DNA of 64,000 bases from Listeria immobilis. Lineage in GTDB: Bacteria > Bacillota > Bacilli > Lactobacillales > Listeriaceae. The DNA lies in NCBI RefSeq assembly GCF_014322765.1, contig NZ_JAASTZ010000001.1, forward strand, positions 186,001 through 250,000, written 5' to 3'. Both the position numbers and the translations under genes were made by a program. The notes beneath the pieces were generated by a model. The model was not told where the DNA came from. It saw only the letters and a list, made by a program, of their open reading frames with translations, and did no database searches. Below are positions 40,857 through 49,954 of this stretch, piece by piece (within the stretch, counting starts at the first letter, position 1; each line of letters opens with the position of its first letter).

Positions 40857-41525
40857 TTGAACCGTTGGGAAGATTTTTTAGCGCCGTATAAACAGGCTGT
40901 TGAAGAACTGAAAATTAAACTTAAAGGAATGCGTTCACAATTTGAGCTTGAGAATAACCATTCACCAATTGAATTTGTTACAGGTCGAGTGAAGCCGGTT
41001 GCGAGCATATTAGACAAAGCGAATCAAAAGAAAATTGCGTTAGATCATTTAGTAGAGGAAATGCAAGATATTGCTGGGCTTAGAATGATGTGTCAATTTG
41101 TTGATGATATTGAGGTGGTGGTTCGTCTTTTACGGCAACGAAAGGATTTTCGGATTGTGGAAGAGCGAGATTACATTACAAATAAGAAACCTAGTGGATA
41201 CCGGTCATATCATGTAGTTATTGAGTACCCGGTAGAAACAATTCAAGGGGAAAAGAAAATTCTTGCGGAAATTCAAATTAGAACTTTAGCAATGAATTTT
41301 TGGGCAACTATTGAACATTCAGTAAACTATAAGTATCAAGGAGAATTTCCAGAAGCAATTAACACTAGATTAAAACGGGCGGCAGAAGCAGCTTTTCAAC
41401 TTGATGAGGAAATGTCTCAAATTAGAGAAGAAGTACAAGAAGCGCAAGTCTATTTTTCGCAAAATAAAGATGTAGCTAAAGATAAAAAATCAGCGCATCA
41501 TGAAATGCCAAAAAAAAATAAGTAA
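40857..41525 (+). CDS. relQ: Small alarmone synthetase RelQ (GTP pyrophosphokinase)
   Basis: The 222-residue single-domain RelA/SpoT synthetase has SPIEFVTGRVKPVASILDKANQKK (about 36-59, ATP site), DIAGLRMMCQFVDDI, GYRSYHVVIEYP (GTP site) and EIQIRTLAMNFWATIEHSVNYKY (about 137-159), which includes the acceptor-substrate and catalytic residues. A C-terminal helix of ~40 residues supports tetramer formation. It makes (p)ppGpp without a hydrolase domain, typically under envelope stress. The TTG at 40857 is preferred because GAGGTGA lies 5 nt upstream. It is first in relQ-nadK-rlu. Confidence 0.94.
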   Translation: MNRWEDFLAPYKQAVEELKIKLKGMRSQFELENNHSPIEFVTGRVKPVASILDKANQKKIALDHLVEEMQDIAGLRMMCQFVDDIEVVVRLLRQRKDFRIVEERDYITNKKPSGYRSYHVVIEYPVETIQGEKKILAEIQIRTLAMNFWATIEHSVNYKYQGEFPEAINTRLKRAAEAAFQLDEEMSQIREEVQEAQVYFSQNKDVAKDKKSAHHEMPKKNK

Positions 41526-41555
41526 TAGGCGTAAGAATAGGGGCGAATAGGAATA

Positions 41556-42350
41556 ATGAAATATATGATTACTTCCAAAGGGGACGAAAAGTCTGATTTA
41601 CTTCGATTAAACATGATTGCTGGTTTTGGAGAACACGATATGGAATATGATGAAGAGGAGCCAGAAATCGTTATTTCAATTGGTGGAGATGGAACATTTT
41701 TGTCCGCTTTTCATCAATATGAAGCTAGACTTGATGAGATTGCTTTTATTGGAATTCATACCGGGCATCTTGGGTTTTATGCAGATTGGCGTCCGGCAGA
41801 AGCTGAAAAATTAGTAAAACTTTTAGCTAAAGGAGAATATCAAAAAGTTTCTTATCCACTTTTAAAAACGACAGTAAAGTATGGTATTGGCAAAAAAGAA
41901 GCAGAGTATTTAGCGCTAAATGAATCTACTGTGAAGAGTTCAGGAGGGCCTTTTGTTGTGGATGTAGTTATTAATGATATTCATTTTGAGCGTTTTCGTG
42001 GGGATGGACTTTGCATGTCAACACCAAGCGGAACAACGGCTTATAATAAGTCTTTAGGTGGGGCATTAATGCATCCATCCATTGAAGCAATGCAGTTAAC
42101 GGAGATGGCTTCCATTAATAACCGTGTATACCGAACGATAGGTAGCCCGCTTGTTTTTCCAAAGCATCATATGGTTAGTTTGCAACCAGTAAATGATAAG
42201 GACTTCCAGATTTCTGTGGATCACTTAAGCATTTTACACAGAGATGTACAGGAAATTCGTTATGAAGTATCGCCAAAGAAAATTCATTTTGCCAGATTTC
42301 GTTCATTCCCATTTTGGCGACGTGTACACGATTCATTTATTGAAGATTAA
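41556..42350 (+). CDS. nadK: NAD kinase
   Basis: The 264-residue enzyme phosphorylates NAD to NADP with ATP. The GGDGT motif is at residues 43-47, the N-E pair is in LNESTVKSS near 121-129, and TPSGTTAYNKSLGGALMHP (about 156-174) forms the conserved glycine-rich region. Listeria has two NAD kinases; the one beside relQ corresponds by context to the structurally studied LmNADK1 (recalled). It lies 30 bp after relQ. Confidence 0.95.
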   Translation: MKYMITSKGDEKSDLLRLNMIAGFGEHDMEYDEEEPEIVISIGGDGTFLSAFHQYEARLDEIAFIGIHTGHLGFYADWRPAEAEKLVKLLAKGEYQKVSYPLLKTTVKYGIGKKEAEYLALNESTVKSSGGPFVVDVVINDIHFERFRGDGLCMSTPSGTTAYNKSLGGALMHPSIEAMQLTEMASINNRVYRTIGSPLVFPKHHMVSLQPVNDKDFQISVDHLSILHRDVQEIRYEVSPKKIHFARFRSFPFWRRVHDSFIED

Positions 42351-42367
42351 ATAGCAGGAGGAAGCAT

Positions 42368-43258
42368 GTGTTTTTAGAATGGCGAGTAGATAAAGAAGAA
42401 AATGACTTACTTCTTAGGACTTTTCTTAGAAATAAGCATATCTCAAAACAATTATTAACTGCAGTGAAATTTAGTGATGATGGAAAAATAGAAATCAACG
42501 GCAAAGAACAAAACGTGCTTTATCAGGTGAAAACAGGAGATGAAGTGCGGCTTACTTTTCCAATGGAGCAGAAAAATGAACGGCTGCTAGCAGAACATAC
42601 AGAGCTGGAAATTGTTTTTGAAGATGATTTTTTGTTAATTATTAATAAACCAGCAGGGATGGCGTCTATTCCTTCGCAGTATCATCCTAGTGGCTCGGTA
42701 GCAAATTTTGTCAAAGGGCATTATGAAGCGCAAGGACTTACTAGTGCGATTCATATTGTAACTCGATTAGACCGAGAAACTTCTGGCTTAATGCTAATTG
42801 CGAAAAATAGATTTTCTCATGCAAGATTAAGCACTTTTTTACAACAAGGTTTACTAAAAAGACGTTATCAGGCGTTTACTTCTGGGGTTTTAACAGACCA
42901 ATTAGGATCTATAGAAGCACCTATTGGGAGGAAAGCAGTTAGTATTATGGAGCGTTTTGTTACTCCAGAAGGGAAATATGCCAAAACAAATTATGAAGTG
43001 ATAGAGCGTTATGATACATTTGATCATGTGGCTATTCAGCTGGAAACTGGACGAACACACCAGATACGTGTCCATTTTTCCTATATTGGTCATCCGTTGA
43101 TTGGTGATGACATGTACGGTGGGGACACCACTTTATTAAAAAGACAGGCACTTCACTCTTGTCATCTGCATTTAATCCATCCACTTACAGAAGAATATTT
43201 AGCATTTGATTTGCCATTACCCAAAGATATGGAAGAGATTATTCCAAAATCGAAGTAA
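42368..43258 (+). CDS. RluA-family pseudouridine synthase (YjbO-like)
   Basis: The 296-residue protein has an S4-like N-terminal region (residues ~12-60) and the RluA catalytic domain. The catalytic aspartate lies in TRLDRETSGLMLIAKN (about 136-151), and GRTHQIRVHFSYIGHPLIGD (about 223-242) is also conserved. It isomerises uridine in rRNA or tRNA; the target site cannot be read. The start is GTG at 42368, because the overlapping ATG two bases earlier runs into a stop. It begins 17 bp after nadK with AGGAGG. Confidence 0.92.
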   Translation: MFLEWRVDKEENDLLLRTFLRNKHISKQLLTAVKFSDDGKIEINGKEQNVLYQVKTGDEVRLTFPMEQKNERLLAEHTELEIVFEDDFLLIINKPAGMASIPSQYHPSGSVANFVKGHYEAQGLTSAIHIVTRLDRETSGLMLIAKNRFSHARLSTFLQQGLLKRRYQAFTSGVLTDQLGSIEAPIGRKAVSIMERFVTPEGKYAKTNYEVIERYDTFDHVAIQLETGRTHQIRVHFSYIGHPLIGDDMYGGDTTLLKRQALHSCHLHLIHPLTEEYLAFDLPLPKDMEEIIPKSK

Positions 43259-43265
43259 TAAGAGT

Positions 43266-43293
43266 TTGAAAAAGTTATTGGGTCATGTAAAAT
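43266..43293 (+). promoter_or_regulatory. Putative sigma-A promoter of fabI
   Basis: TTGAAA (43266-43271) and TAAAAT (43288-43293) are 16 bp apart. No FapR-type palindrome is visible here. Confidence 0.5.
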
Positions 43294-43335
43294 AAAAGAA
43301 GCGAACGAATTCGCATCAATTTTAGGAGGAATAAC

Positions 43336-44124
43336 ATGAATTTATCATTAGAGGGAAAAACATATGTAGTAATGGGAGTTGCAAATAAACGTAGTATTGC
43401 TTGGGCTATTGCTCGCTCATTAAACGAAGCGGGAGCGAAATTAGTATTTACATATGCAGATGATCGTGCGAAAAAAAGCATTACCGAACTTGTACCATCT
43501 TTAAATGAAGTAAATCAATCACCGCTAATTTTGGCATGTGATGTGACTAGTGAAGAAGCAATCACAGAAACTTTTGAAACAATTAAAAATAAAGTTGGTA
43601 AATTAAGTGGGTTAGCACATTGTATCGCTTTTGCCAATAAAGATTTCTTAACTGGGGATTATTTGGAAGTAGATCGTAAAAGCTTTTTACAAGCGCATGA
43701 AATTAGTGCTTATTCGTTTACAGCAGTTGCTCGCGCCTTAAAACATTTAGAAATGCTTACAGAAGATGCAAGTCTATTAACACTAACTTACTTAGGTGGG
43801 GAACGTGTTGTGGAAAACTATAATATCATGGGTGTAGCAAAAGCTTCCCTTGATGCAAGCGTTAGATATTTAGCAATGGATCTAGGTGCAATTGGAGTTC
43901 GTGTAAATGCTATTTCAGCTGGACCAATTAGAACAGTTTCTGCACGTGGAGTTAGCGGTTTCTCAGATTCTATTTCTTTAGTAGAAGAAAGAGCGCCACT
44001 AAAAAGAGCAACACAGGCAGAAGAAGTTGGCGATACAGCCTATTATTTATTTAGTAATTTATCCCGCGGTGTCACAGGTGAAGTGATTCATGTGGACAGC
44101 GGCTATCATATTATCGGATTCTAA
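43336..44124 (+). CDS. fabI: Enoyl-[acyl-carrier-protein] reductase FabI
   Basis: The 262-residue short-chain dehydrogenase has the FabI-type nucleotide site MGVANKRSIAWAIARSL (about 13-29) and the catalytic set Y152, Y162 and K169 (Y-x6-K in YNIMGVAK). SAGPIRTVSARGVSGF precedes the substrate-binding loop. It performs the final NAD(P)H-dependent reduction of fatty-acid elongation and is the target of triclosan. It has its own promoter and a bidirectional terminator shared with dltD. Confidence 0.96.
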   Translation: MNLSLEGKTYVVMGVANKRSIAWAIARSLNEAGAKLVFTYADDRAKKSITELVPSLNEVNQSPLILACDVTSEEAITETFETIKNKVGKLSGLAHCIAFANKDFLTGDYLEVDRKSFLQAHEISAYSFTAVARALKHLEMLTEDASLLTLTYLGGERVVENYNIMGVAKASLDASVRYLAMDLGAIGVRVNAISAGPIRTVSARGVSGFSDSISLVEERAPLKRATQAEEVGDTAYYLFSNLSRGVTGEVIHVDSGYHIIGF

Positions 44125-44131
44125 AAAGCAA

Positions 44132-44172
44132 AAAATCCAGAAGTAGTTTCATAACTATTTCTGGATTTTTTT
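44132..44172. terminator. Bidirectional terminator, fabI and dltD
   Basis: AAAAATCCAGAAGTAGTT (from 44131) pairs with AACTATTTCTGGATTTTT (to 44170) around TCAT. The dltD stop codon at 44155-44157 lies inside the stem. Confidence 0.9.
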
Positions 44173-45429
44173 TGGTCCAAAGTCAGGATGATTTTTTATA
44201 TAGAATTCATTTGCTGTTGGTGTATAGTTTGTTTCCACAGGGGCTTTGACAAAGTTAGCAAGAACTTGGTCGATTTTCACCCAACCTCGCCAGCTTAAAT
44301 GGATTGGATCTTCTAAATAATAGGGTTCATTTTGGTAGGATTCTAGTGAGTAATAGTGGAAACCTTGACTTTCAATTTGTTGTTTTGTTTTTGCATAATA
44401 GTTTTCCAATCCTTGTTTATTTAAACCGATATAGTCCACCCATTTTCCGTTGATAGGAGGATTGATGAAAATAACATCAGCACCAGCTTTTTTGAAGGCA
44501 TCCATTAAAAGTTGTAAATCACCATATTCAGGCGATTCATCGTAGCGTAAGTTTATTCGGCTGTTTTTTAATTTGGCTTCAATTGGTTGGATTTTCTTTT
44601 TATAATATTTTTCTTTTACTTGAAAAATATTGGGCCCAGTTCCTTTTTCGCCAAAATCTTTTGCTAATTGATCAAGTTGATAATAGTCTAGTTTTTCAGG
44701 AAGTTTTTTTACTTCTTTATCAATACGATCTTGCTTGGAGCCAGCTATGACTTTAGATTCTAAATCATCTTTGCGCTCTAAAATTTTCAGCTCGATATTG
44801 CCAGCTAAGTTAGTAAGCTGGCTATCATGTGGCTTTTTAGGACCTTTTGCAACTATATTTTCTAATAGATTTTTTAAAGTTGAATCGCTTTGTACTACTT
44901 GGAAACTTAATAATCTTTTGGCTGCATATATTCGTTCTGGTGTGTTTGGCGTATCCTCTAGTGCAAATTTGTACGCATGAAGTGGAGAGAAATTTGCTCC
45001 GAAAGAGGTGTCAGAAACTCCTTTTGGTCCAAACCATTGCGGAGATAGGATAACAGCCACTTTTTTACCTTTAAGTTCATTACCAAGTGCATTTACATCT
45101 AGAAAATGACTTAGACTTTGTGTTCCTGGACGCCCAAGAAGAAAGGGAGTATAGCCTTGATTGTATTTTTTTGAAACGACGCTAGGATGAAAAGGATCGA
45201 CACGAGAAAGCTCAGATGAACCAAAAATTGGTAAATAATTTCCTTCTTGCATCGCTTTTTCTTGGATGTCTAGACCTTGGATGACGGATTCGTTCATAGA
45301 AGTAGCACTTTTTTTCACCGTATCAGAAGAAACATGTGAAAATAGGCTGCTAGGTCCAAAGAGAACGAAAAGGAAAACCGCGAATGCCACCAATAATGGG
45401 CCAAATGTCATCCACAGCTTTTTTTTCAT
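44155..45429 (-). CDS. dltD: Teichoic acid D-alanylation protein DltD
   Basis: This is a 424-residue protein with one N-terminal membrane anchor (8-27) and an extracellular SGNH-hydrolase-like domain. The nucleophile region IFGSSELSR lies near residues 68-76, and a terminal D-P-I-H-L (DPIHLSWRGW, about 377-386) supplies the Asp/His pair. It moves D-alanine onto teichoic acid outside the cell. The start codon shares one base with the dltC stop (TAATG). Confidence 0.95.
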   Translation of the reverse strand: MKKKLWMTFGPLLVAFAVFLFVLFGPSSLFSHVSSDTVKKSATSMNESVIQGLDIQEKAMQEGNYLPIFGSSELSRVDPFHPSVVSKKYNQGYTPFLLGRPGTQSLSHFLDVNALGNELKGKKVAVILSPQWFGPKGVSDTSFGANFSPLHAYKFALEDTPNTPERIYAAKRLLSFQVVQSDSTLKNLLENIVAKGPKKPHDSQLTNLAGNIELKILERKDDLESKVIAGSKQDRIDKEVKKLPEKLDYYQLDQLAKDFGEKGTGPNIFQVKEKYYKKKIQPIEAKLKNSRINLRYDESPEYGDLQLLMDAFKKAGADVIFINPPINGKWVDYIGLNKQGLENYYAKTKQQIESQGFHYYSLESYQNEPYYLEDPIHLSWRGWVKIDQVLANFVKAPVETNYTPTANEFYIKNHPDFGPKKIQK

Positions 45430-45665
45430 TATTTAAGCGCCTCGAGTTGTGTAATAATCATTTCAGGAGTAGCCCATTCATCGCGGTCAAATTCGGAAAC
45501 GGGTACGGTAATATCTAATTTTTCTTCTATCTCAATTAAAAGCTGAACGGTCGCCATTGAATCAAGTAACCCTTCATCAAATAATTTAATATTTGTATTT
45601 TGTACTACTTCTTCTGTTTCTGTAATTTCTTCTAAGATTTCTAATACATTTTCACGGAATGCCAT
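45429..45665 (-). CDS. dltC: D-alanyl carrier protein DltC
   Basis: This 78-residue acyl-carrier-type protein has the phosphopantetheine serine S36 in [20 protein letters not shown], with the D-S-M motif specific for Dcp. DltA loads it with D-alanine, and DltB uses it at the membrane. It lies between dltB (24 bp upstream) and dltD (1-base overlap). Confidence 0.97.
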   Translation of the reverse strand: MAFRENVLEILEEITETEEVVQNTNIKLFDEGLLDSMATVQLLIEIEEKLDITVPVSEFDRDEWATPEMIITQLEALK

Positions 45666-45689
45666 TTAAATTACCACCTTTAGTTAGTT

Positions 45690-46874
45690 TTAAAAATTAA
45701 TTTTATCTAAAATACCTGAGAAAATCAGGAATCCGAAACAAACAAAATGAAACGTTAGGATAATACCGATAACATAGGTTACCTTGTTTTTTGGATAGAT
45801 CTTATGTTTTTTATTCAATCGTTCGAAAAGATCAAATCCGACAATTAGAGTCGCTTGATAAAGTCCATAAACAATGTAATACCAATGAAGTCCATGCCAT
45901 ACACCCATGATAAAAAAGTTAACAAAATAGGCTAGGTAGGCGATGGTAAACTTGCTTTTAAACCATTTCTTTTTTGTTAGCCAAAAGACAAAACGCATAA
46001 ATACATAATCACGGAACCAGAACGAAAGCGTCATGTGCCAACGATTCCAGAATTCTTTAATATTTCGTGCGGCAAACGGCTTGTTAAAGTTCATCGGGGT
46101 TTGAACACCAAGCAAATAACTAACTCCGACTGCAAAGGCACTATAACCAGCAAAATCAAAGAAAAGATACATACTATAAGCATACATATAACCAAATAAA
46201 CTTAGTGTTGTGTCATTATGATGTGTAATCGCAAAATCTAATGGAACAACAAAATGCTTATTCACTAAATAGGCGATGATGAATTTATAGAGAAAACCGA
46301 GGAAAATAAGGAATATTCCCCGATTTAGTAAAGCCAGATAAGCTTCCTTACTAGGTGGGTTATCTATATCTTTTTTAAAGCGACGAAAACGATCGATTGG
46401 ACCTGATGAAATGGTTGGGAAGAATAGTAAGAAATGAACAAAATCCCATGCGTTGTATTGCTTAATTAAGTTATCACGTATTTCCATAATCATTTGTGCT
46501 GCTTTAAAAGTTAAGTAGGAGATACCTAAGAAGCCAATCATCGTAACATGGTCTCCTAAAATTGGAACGACTTTAGAGATAACTAACGGAAGAATAGAGA
46601 GAACTATGGCAAGTACGAATACGCCACCATGATTCTGTTTTCGTTCTTGCCGGTAATGAAAGTAAAGTCGAACGAGTGCAAGCTGCCAGAAGACAAAAAC
46701 AATAAAAGTGACAGCTTGAACAGTACTAGTTGAAAATAAAAAATATAAGAATGCAAGTGTGACAAAAGCGTTATAAATAGGTAATCTCTTTCCTAACAAA
46801 CCAGCTACAATGATAGGAAGTAAAAATAGGAGAAGTACACCAAAATAAAGAATTGTACCGTAGGGTGTGCTCAC
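45690..46874 (-). CDS. dltB: D-alanyl transfer protein DltB (MBOAT family)
   Basis: The 394-residue polytopic MBOAT acyltransferase has about 11 helices. The signature RNIKEFWNRWHMTLSFWFRDYVF lies near 264-286 and the catalytic histidine is in GVWHGLHWYYIVYGLYQ near 322-338. It transfers D-alanine from DltC across the membrane. The GTG start overlaps the dltA stop by 4 bp (GTGA), so it is translationally coupled. Confidence 0.95.
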   Translation of the reverse strand: MSTPYGTILYFGVLLLFLLPIIVAGLLGKRLPIYNAFVTLAFLYFLFSTSTVQAVTFIVFVFWQLALVRLYFHYRQERKQNHGGVFVLAIVLSILPLVISKVVPILGDHVTMIGFLGISYLTFKAAQMIMEIRDNLIKQYNAWDFVHFLLFFPTISSGPIDRFRRFKKDIDNPPSKEAYLALLNRGIFLIFLGFLYKFIIAYLVNKHFVVPLDFAITHHNDTTLSLFGYMYAYSMYLFFDFAGYSAFAVGVSYLLGVQTPMNFNKPFAARNIKEFWNRWHMTLSFWFRDYVFMRFVFWLTKKKWFKSKFTIAYLAYFVNFFIMGVWHGLHWYYIVYGLYQATLIVGFDLFERLNKKHKIYPKNKVTYVIGIILTFHFVCFGFLIFSGILDKINF

Positions 46875-48418
46875 TTGTTAACCTCATTATGCAGCATTTT
46901 GCGATCAATTTTACTGTTCATTGTAAGCGGGAATTCTGTCTTATATATCCACTTTCTTGGAATCATATATGCAGGCATAAATTTTTTTAATTCTTTTTTG
47001 ATTGCTGCACTTAGCTGGTATTCTTTTTCAAAGTCGTTAGTAGAAGGAATGACTTGAGCGACTAACATTTCGACTTTATCATCTTTTATTTTAGGAATGA
47101 TGGCGCAGTTATGAATCAAACTTACTTTTTTTAAATTATTTTCAATATCTTCTAGCTCAATTCGGTAACCATGAAGTTTAATTTGGAAATCAAGACGTCC
47201 TTGGAAGAAAAGATAGCCATCTTTTATTAGTCCTGCATCGCCCGTATGATAAGCTTGGTAGCCTTTATAATCAAAGAATACTTGGGCTGTTTTTTCAGGT
47301 TCATTTAAATAACCTTTAGAGACGCTTGCACCAATTAAGACGATTTCGCCTTTTTGACCATCTGGAACTAGTTCACCAGATTCTTGATCAATAATGTGAA
47401 GACGCATATCTGGTTTAATAACACCAAGCGGTAAGCTAGGATAAGCCTCGAGTAGCTCACGTGTAACTTTCACCTGAGTTACAGCAACAGTTGCTTCTGT
47501 TGGGCCATACGTATTATAAATTACCGCATCTGGAAAACGATTTAAAAGTTCGAGTGCGGTTTTCTTTGCAAGAACCTCGCCGCAGAATAAAAAGCGGGTT
47601 AGGTTTGGATTGTTCTCCTGATTGAAATTGGCGTCTAGTAAGCATAATTCTGCAAAGGAAGGAGTTGAAATCCATACATCTAAATTTTGTACGGGTATTT
47701 CAAAATATAAATCTTTCAAATTAGCAGAAATTGTTTTATCAAGAGGCACAAGTGTTCCCCCTGAAAGCAAACACGGGTATAAATCCATCACGGATAAATC
47801 AAATGAAAAGGGGGCTTGATTTAAGAAACGCAACCCTTGCTCTAAAGAAAAATCTTGTAAAATCCAGTTACTAAAACTAACTAAATTATTTTGACTGATT
47901 TGAACACCTTTCGGATTTCCAGTACTTCCAGATGTGTATATAATATAGTAATTATCATCATTCTTTACACATGCTTCTGGATGGGGTGTTTCATCTAAAT
48001 GGTTTTGCAAGGAATCTACTAAATTTTCAGGGTTTAAAATAGGGCAATCTGAAATAATTAGATTACTTGGAAGCGCCTCTGTACAAATAAATAACGCTGG
48101 ATTAGCAGCCTTTTTTATTTGTTCTATTCGTTCAACTGGCATCGAAACATCTACGGGTACATAAGCTCGACCTGATTTGATAGAGCCTAAAAATGCGATT
48201 ATCATGAGTGGCGACATATGTCCATAAACAATAATTGGTCTTTGTTTGTCAGTTGTCACGTTTTTAAGTAAATAAGAACCTAATGCATCAGATTGACGCT
48301 TTAATTCTTGGTAGGAAAGACGTGTTCCGGCATATTCATAGCAAGGGAAATTAGGTGTATTTTCTGCCCATGCATCAATTCTCTCTATAATACTTGTCGT
48401 CATTATCGAAGTTCCCAT
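46871..48418 (-). CDS. dltA: D-alanine--D-alanyl carrier protein ligase DltA
   Basis: The 515-residue ANL-family adenylating enzyme has the P-loop YIIYTSGSTGNPKGV (about 150-164), the NTYGPTEATVAVT motif (about 296-308), the YHTGD and GRLDFQIKLHGYRIELEDIE hinge region, and a catalytic lysine near the C-terminus (NSKIDRK). It activates D-alanine with ATP and loads DltC. The start at 48418 has AAAGGA 10 nt upstream; an ATG five codons later (48403) gives the 510-residue length I recall for L. monocytogenes DltA and is a real alternative. Confidence 0.95.
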   Translation of the reverse strand: MGTSIMTTSIIERIDAWAENTPNFPCYEYAGTRLSYQELKRQSDALGSYLLKNVTTDKQRPIIVYGHMSPLMIIAFLGSIKSGRAYVPVDVSMPVERIEQIKKAANPALFICTEALPSNLIISDCPILNPENLVDSLQNHLDETPHPEACVKNDDNYYIIYTSGSTGNPKGVQISQNNLVSFSNWILQDFSLEQGLRFLNQAPFSFDLSVMDLYPCLLSGGTLVPLDKTISANLKDLYFEIPVQNLDVWISTPSFAELCLLDANFNQENNPNLTRFLFCGEVLAKKTALELLNRFPDAVIYNTYGPTEATVAVTQVKVTRELLEAYPSLPLGVIKPDMRLHIIDQESGELVPDGQKGEIVLIGASVSKGYLNEPEKTAQVFFDYKGYQAYHTGDAGLIKDGYLFFQGRLDFQIKLHGYRIELEDIENNLKKVSLIHNCAIIPKIKDDKVEMLVAQVIPSTNDFEKEYQLSAAIKKELKKFMPAYMIPRKWIYKTEFPLTMNSKIDRKMLHNEVNK

Positions 48419-48439
48419 TCTTACACAGTCCTTTCTTTT

Positions 48440-48586
48440 TTAAAATTCATTGTAAATAAATTTAGCGCCTTCAGGGTTTTTGAAGCCATAAAACCATAGT
48501 AATCCAAGCAATATTGCAAAGTAAAAACAAGTTTTTAAAGTGAAAATGGTTGCCGGATGATTTAGAAATAGCTTTATTTTATTCAT
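48440..48586 (-). CDS. dltX: DltX, small membrane protein of the D-alanylation operon
   Basis: This gene encodes 48 residues, MNKIKLFLNHPATIFTLKTC at the start, one membrane helix (about 17-34) and the conserved C-terminal segment YGFKNPEGAKFIYNEF. It is the first gene of the dlt operon with GAGGTGG 4 nt before the ATG. DltX is needed for D-alanylation in Bacillus, where its C-terminal motif is thought to relay D-alanine. It is too short for standard length cut-offs but matches the family well. Confidence 0.9.
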   Translation of the reverse strand: MNKIKLFLNHPATIFTLKTCFYFAILLGLLWFYGFKNPEGAKFIYNEF

Positions 48587-48659
48587 AAATCCACCTCATT
48601 ATTATTTCGTTTGTGTAACAAATATTAAAATTAAACCTTAATACTTAGTTTACTGTAAT

Positions 48660-48695
48660 ACATTTGACTTCAAATGTCTAATTACATTTTTGTAA
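48660..48695. promoter_or_regulatory. Two inverted repeats in the dltX-rpiA intergenic region
   Basis: ACATTTGACTTCAAATGT (48660-48677) is an exact 8-2-8 palindrome. TTACATTTTTGTAA (48682-48695) is a second inverted repeat. Both lie in the dlt promoter region, about 75-110 bp before dltX, and could bind a regulator such as VirR; that identity is not demonstrated. Confidence 0.45.
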
Positions 48696-48794
48696 GGTTG
48701 AAATAATTTACTTGTTTTGCGTTTGGAAGCAGTGAGGGTATAATAAAAACCATAGAGAATACTGTGTTTTTGGTAAGAATGGAGGAGGAAAATA

Positions 48795-49466
48795 ATGGAT
48801 CAGAAAAGAATTGCTGGTGAGAAGGCGTGTGAATGGATAAAGGATGGAATGATTATTGGTCTTGGCACTGGGAGTACGGTTTACTACACGATTGAAAAAT
48901 TAGGGAAAATGGTGCAAAATGGTTTGAATATAACAGGAGTCGCTACTTCAGAACAAACAGCAGAGCAAGCAGGAAATTTAGGAATACCTTTAAAATCGTT
49001 AAATGATGTATCGATGATTGATCTAACTATTGATGGAGCCGATGAAGTGGATACGCAATTTCAAGGAATAAAAGGCGGGGGTGGGGCACTTTTACGTGAA
49101 AAAATGGTGGCAGAAGCAAGTTTGTTAAATATTTGGGTTGTCGGTGAAGATAAGCTAGTTGATACCTTGGGCAAATTTCCGTTACCGATAGAAGTTGTTC
49201 CTTTTGGTTGGAGACAAATCGAACAAACACTGAAAAAAGAAGGGATTCAAACTAAACTTCGCAAGCAAGAAAATGAAGAAGTTTATCAAACTAATAATGG
49301 AAATTATATTTTGGATATTATCAATCAAATCTATACGAATCCAGTGAGTTGGCAAGAAAAGTTAGCGCAAATTCCAGGAATTGTAGAACATGGGCTATTT
49401 TTAAATTATGTGGATATTGTAATTTGTGGAAAGGAAAACGGAGAAATAGAAATCATAAAAAAATAG
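48795..49466 (+). CDS. rpiA: Ribose-5-phosphate isomerase A
   Basis: The 223-residue enzyme interconverts ribose-5-P and ribulose-5-P. Motifs include IGLGTGSTVYYTIEKL (about 22-37), LTIDGADEVD (about 76-85), IKGGGGALLREKM (about 90-102, catalytic Glu and Lys) and LGKFPLPIEVVPFGW. Length is typical of RpiA. It is divergent from the dlt operon with a TATAAT at 48739-48744 and has a shared terminator downstream. Confidence 0.94.
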   Translation: MDQKRIAGEKACEWIKDGMIIGLGTGSTVYYTIEKLGKMVQNGLNITGVATSEQTAEQAGNLGIPLKSLNDVSMIDLTIDGADEVDTQFQGIKGGGGALLREKMVAEASLLNIWVVGEDKLVDTLGKFPLPIEVVPFGWRQIEQTLKKEGIQTKLRKQENEEVYQTNNGNYILDIINQIYTNPVSWQEKLAQIPGIVEHGLFLNYVDIVICGKENGEIEIIKK

Positions 49467-49502
49467 TTATTTCTTCTATAATAAAAGAAATAACTACTTT
49501 TG
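49466..49502. terminator. Bidirectional terminator, rpiA and the GNAT gene
   Basis: TAGTTATTTCTT (from 49466) pairs with AAGAAATAACTA (to 49497) around an 8-9-nt loop, followed by CTTTT. Confidence 0.85.
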
Positions 49503-49503
49503 A

Positions 49504-49938
49504 TTAATTTAATGTTTTTTTCATTTCTTTATGTTTAATACCTGCATCTAGAAAAATATCTGAACAAGTTTCATAGCCAAGTTTTTCATAGAAAGGGATG
49601 GCAGTTAGTTGTGCGCCTAGCTTTAATTTAGTTAAGCCGCGCATTTTTGCTTCGTTTTCAATTGCCTCCATGATGCTACGTCCGCTACCAGAACCCCGAG
49701 CGATTTTTTGTGTACAGATACGCTCGATTTTGCCATAGCCGTCTTGCTCGCGAAATCTGCCGGTTGCAAGTGGCGTGCCGTCCTTTGCATAGTCGACAAA
49801 CATAACAACGGAATCCATTTCATCAAATTTGTCCCATTCTAGCGCTGGATCAACATTTTGTTCAACAACAAAAACATCATTTCTGATTTTGAGTGCAGCT
49901 TGTTTACCTACTTCATCTATTACTTTTTTTACAGTCAA
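49504..49938 (-). CDS. GNAT family N-acetyltransferase
   Basis: The 144-residue acetyltransferase has the ElaA/YjcF-type opening (RNDVFVVEQNVDPALEWDKFDEMD) and the acetyl-CoA motif RGSGSGRSIMEAIENEAKMRG (about 82-102), with EKLGYETCSDIFLDAGIKHKEM at the end. The acceptor is unknown. I place the start at TTG 49938 because AAAGGACG lies 7 nt upstream and the preceding codons overlap the end of the esterase gene. It is co-transcribed with that gene. Confidence 0.85.
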   Translation of the reverse strand: MTVKKVIDEVGKQAALKIRNDVFVVEQNVDPALEWDKFDEMDSVVMFVDYAKDGTPLATGRFREQDGYGKIERICTQKIARGSGSGRSIMEAIENEAKMRGLTKLKLGAQLTAIPFYEKLGYETCSDIFLDAGIKHKEMKKTLN

Positions 49939-49954
49939 TATATTTCGTCCTTTC

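Noticed and set aside
43259-43335. Possible FapR operator before fabI
   Set aside because: No TTAGTAC-type palindrome is present in this short interval.
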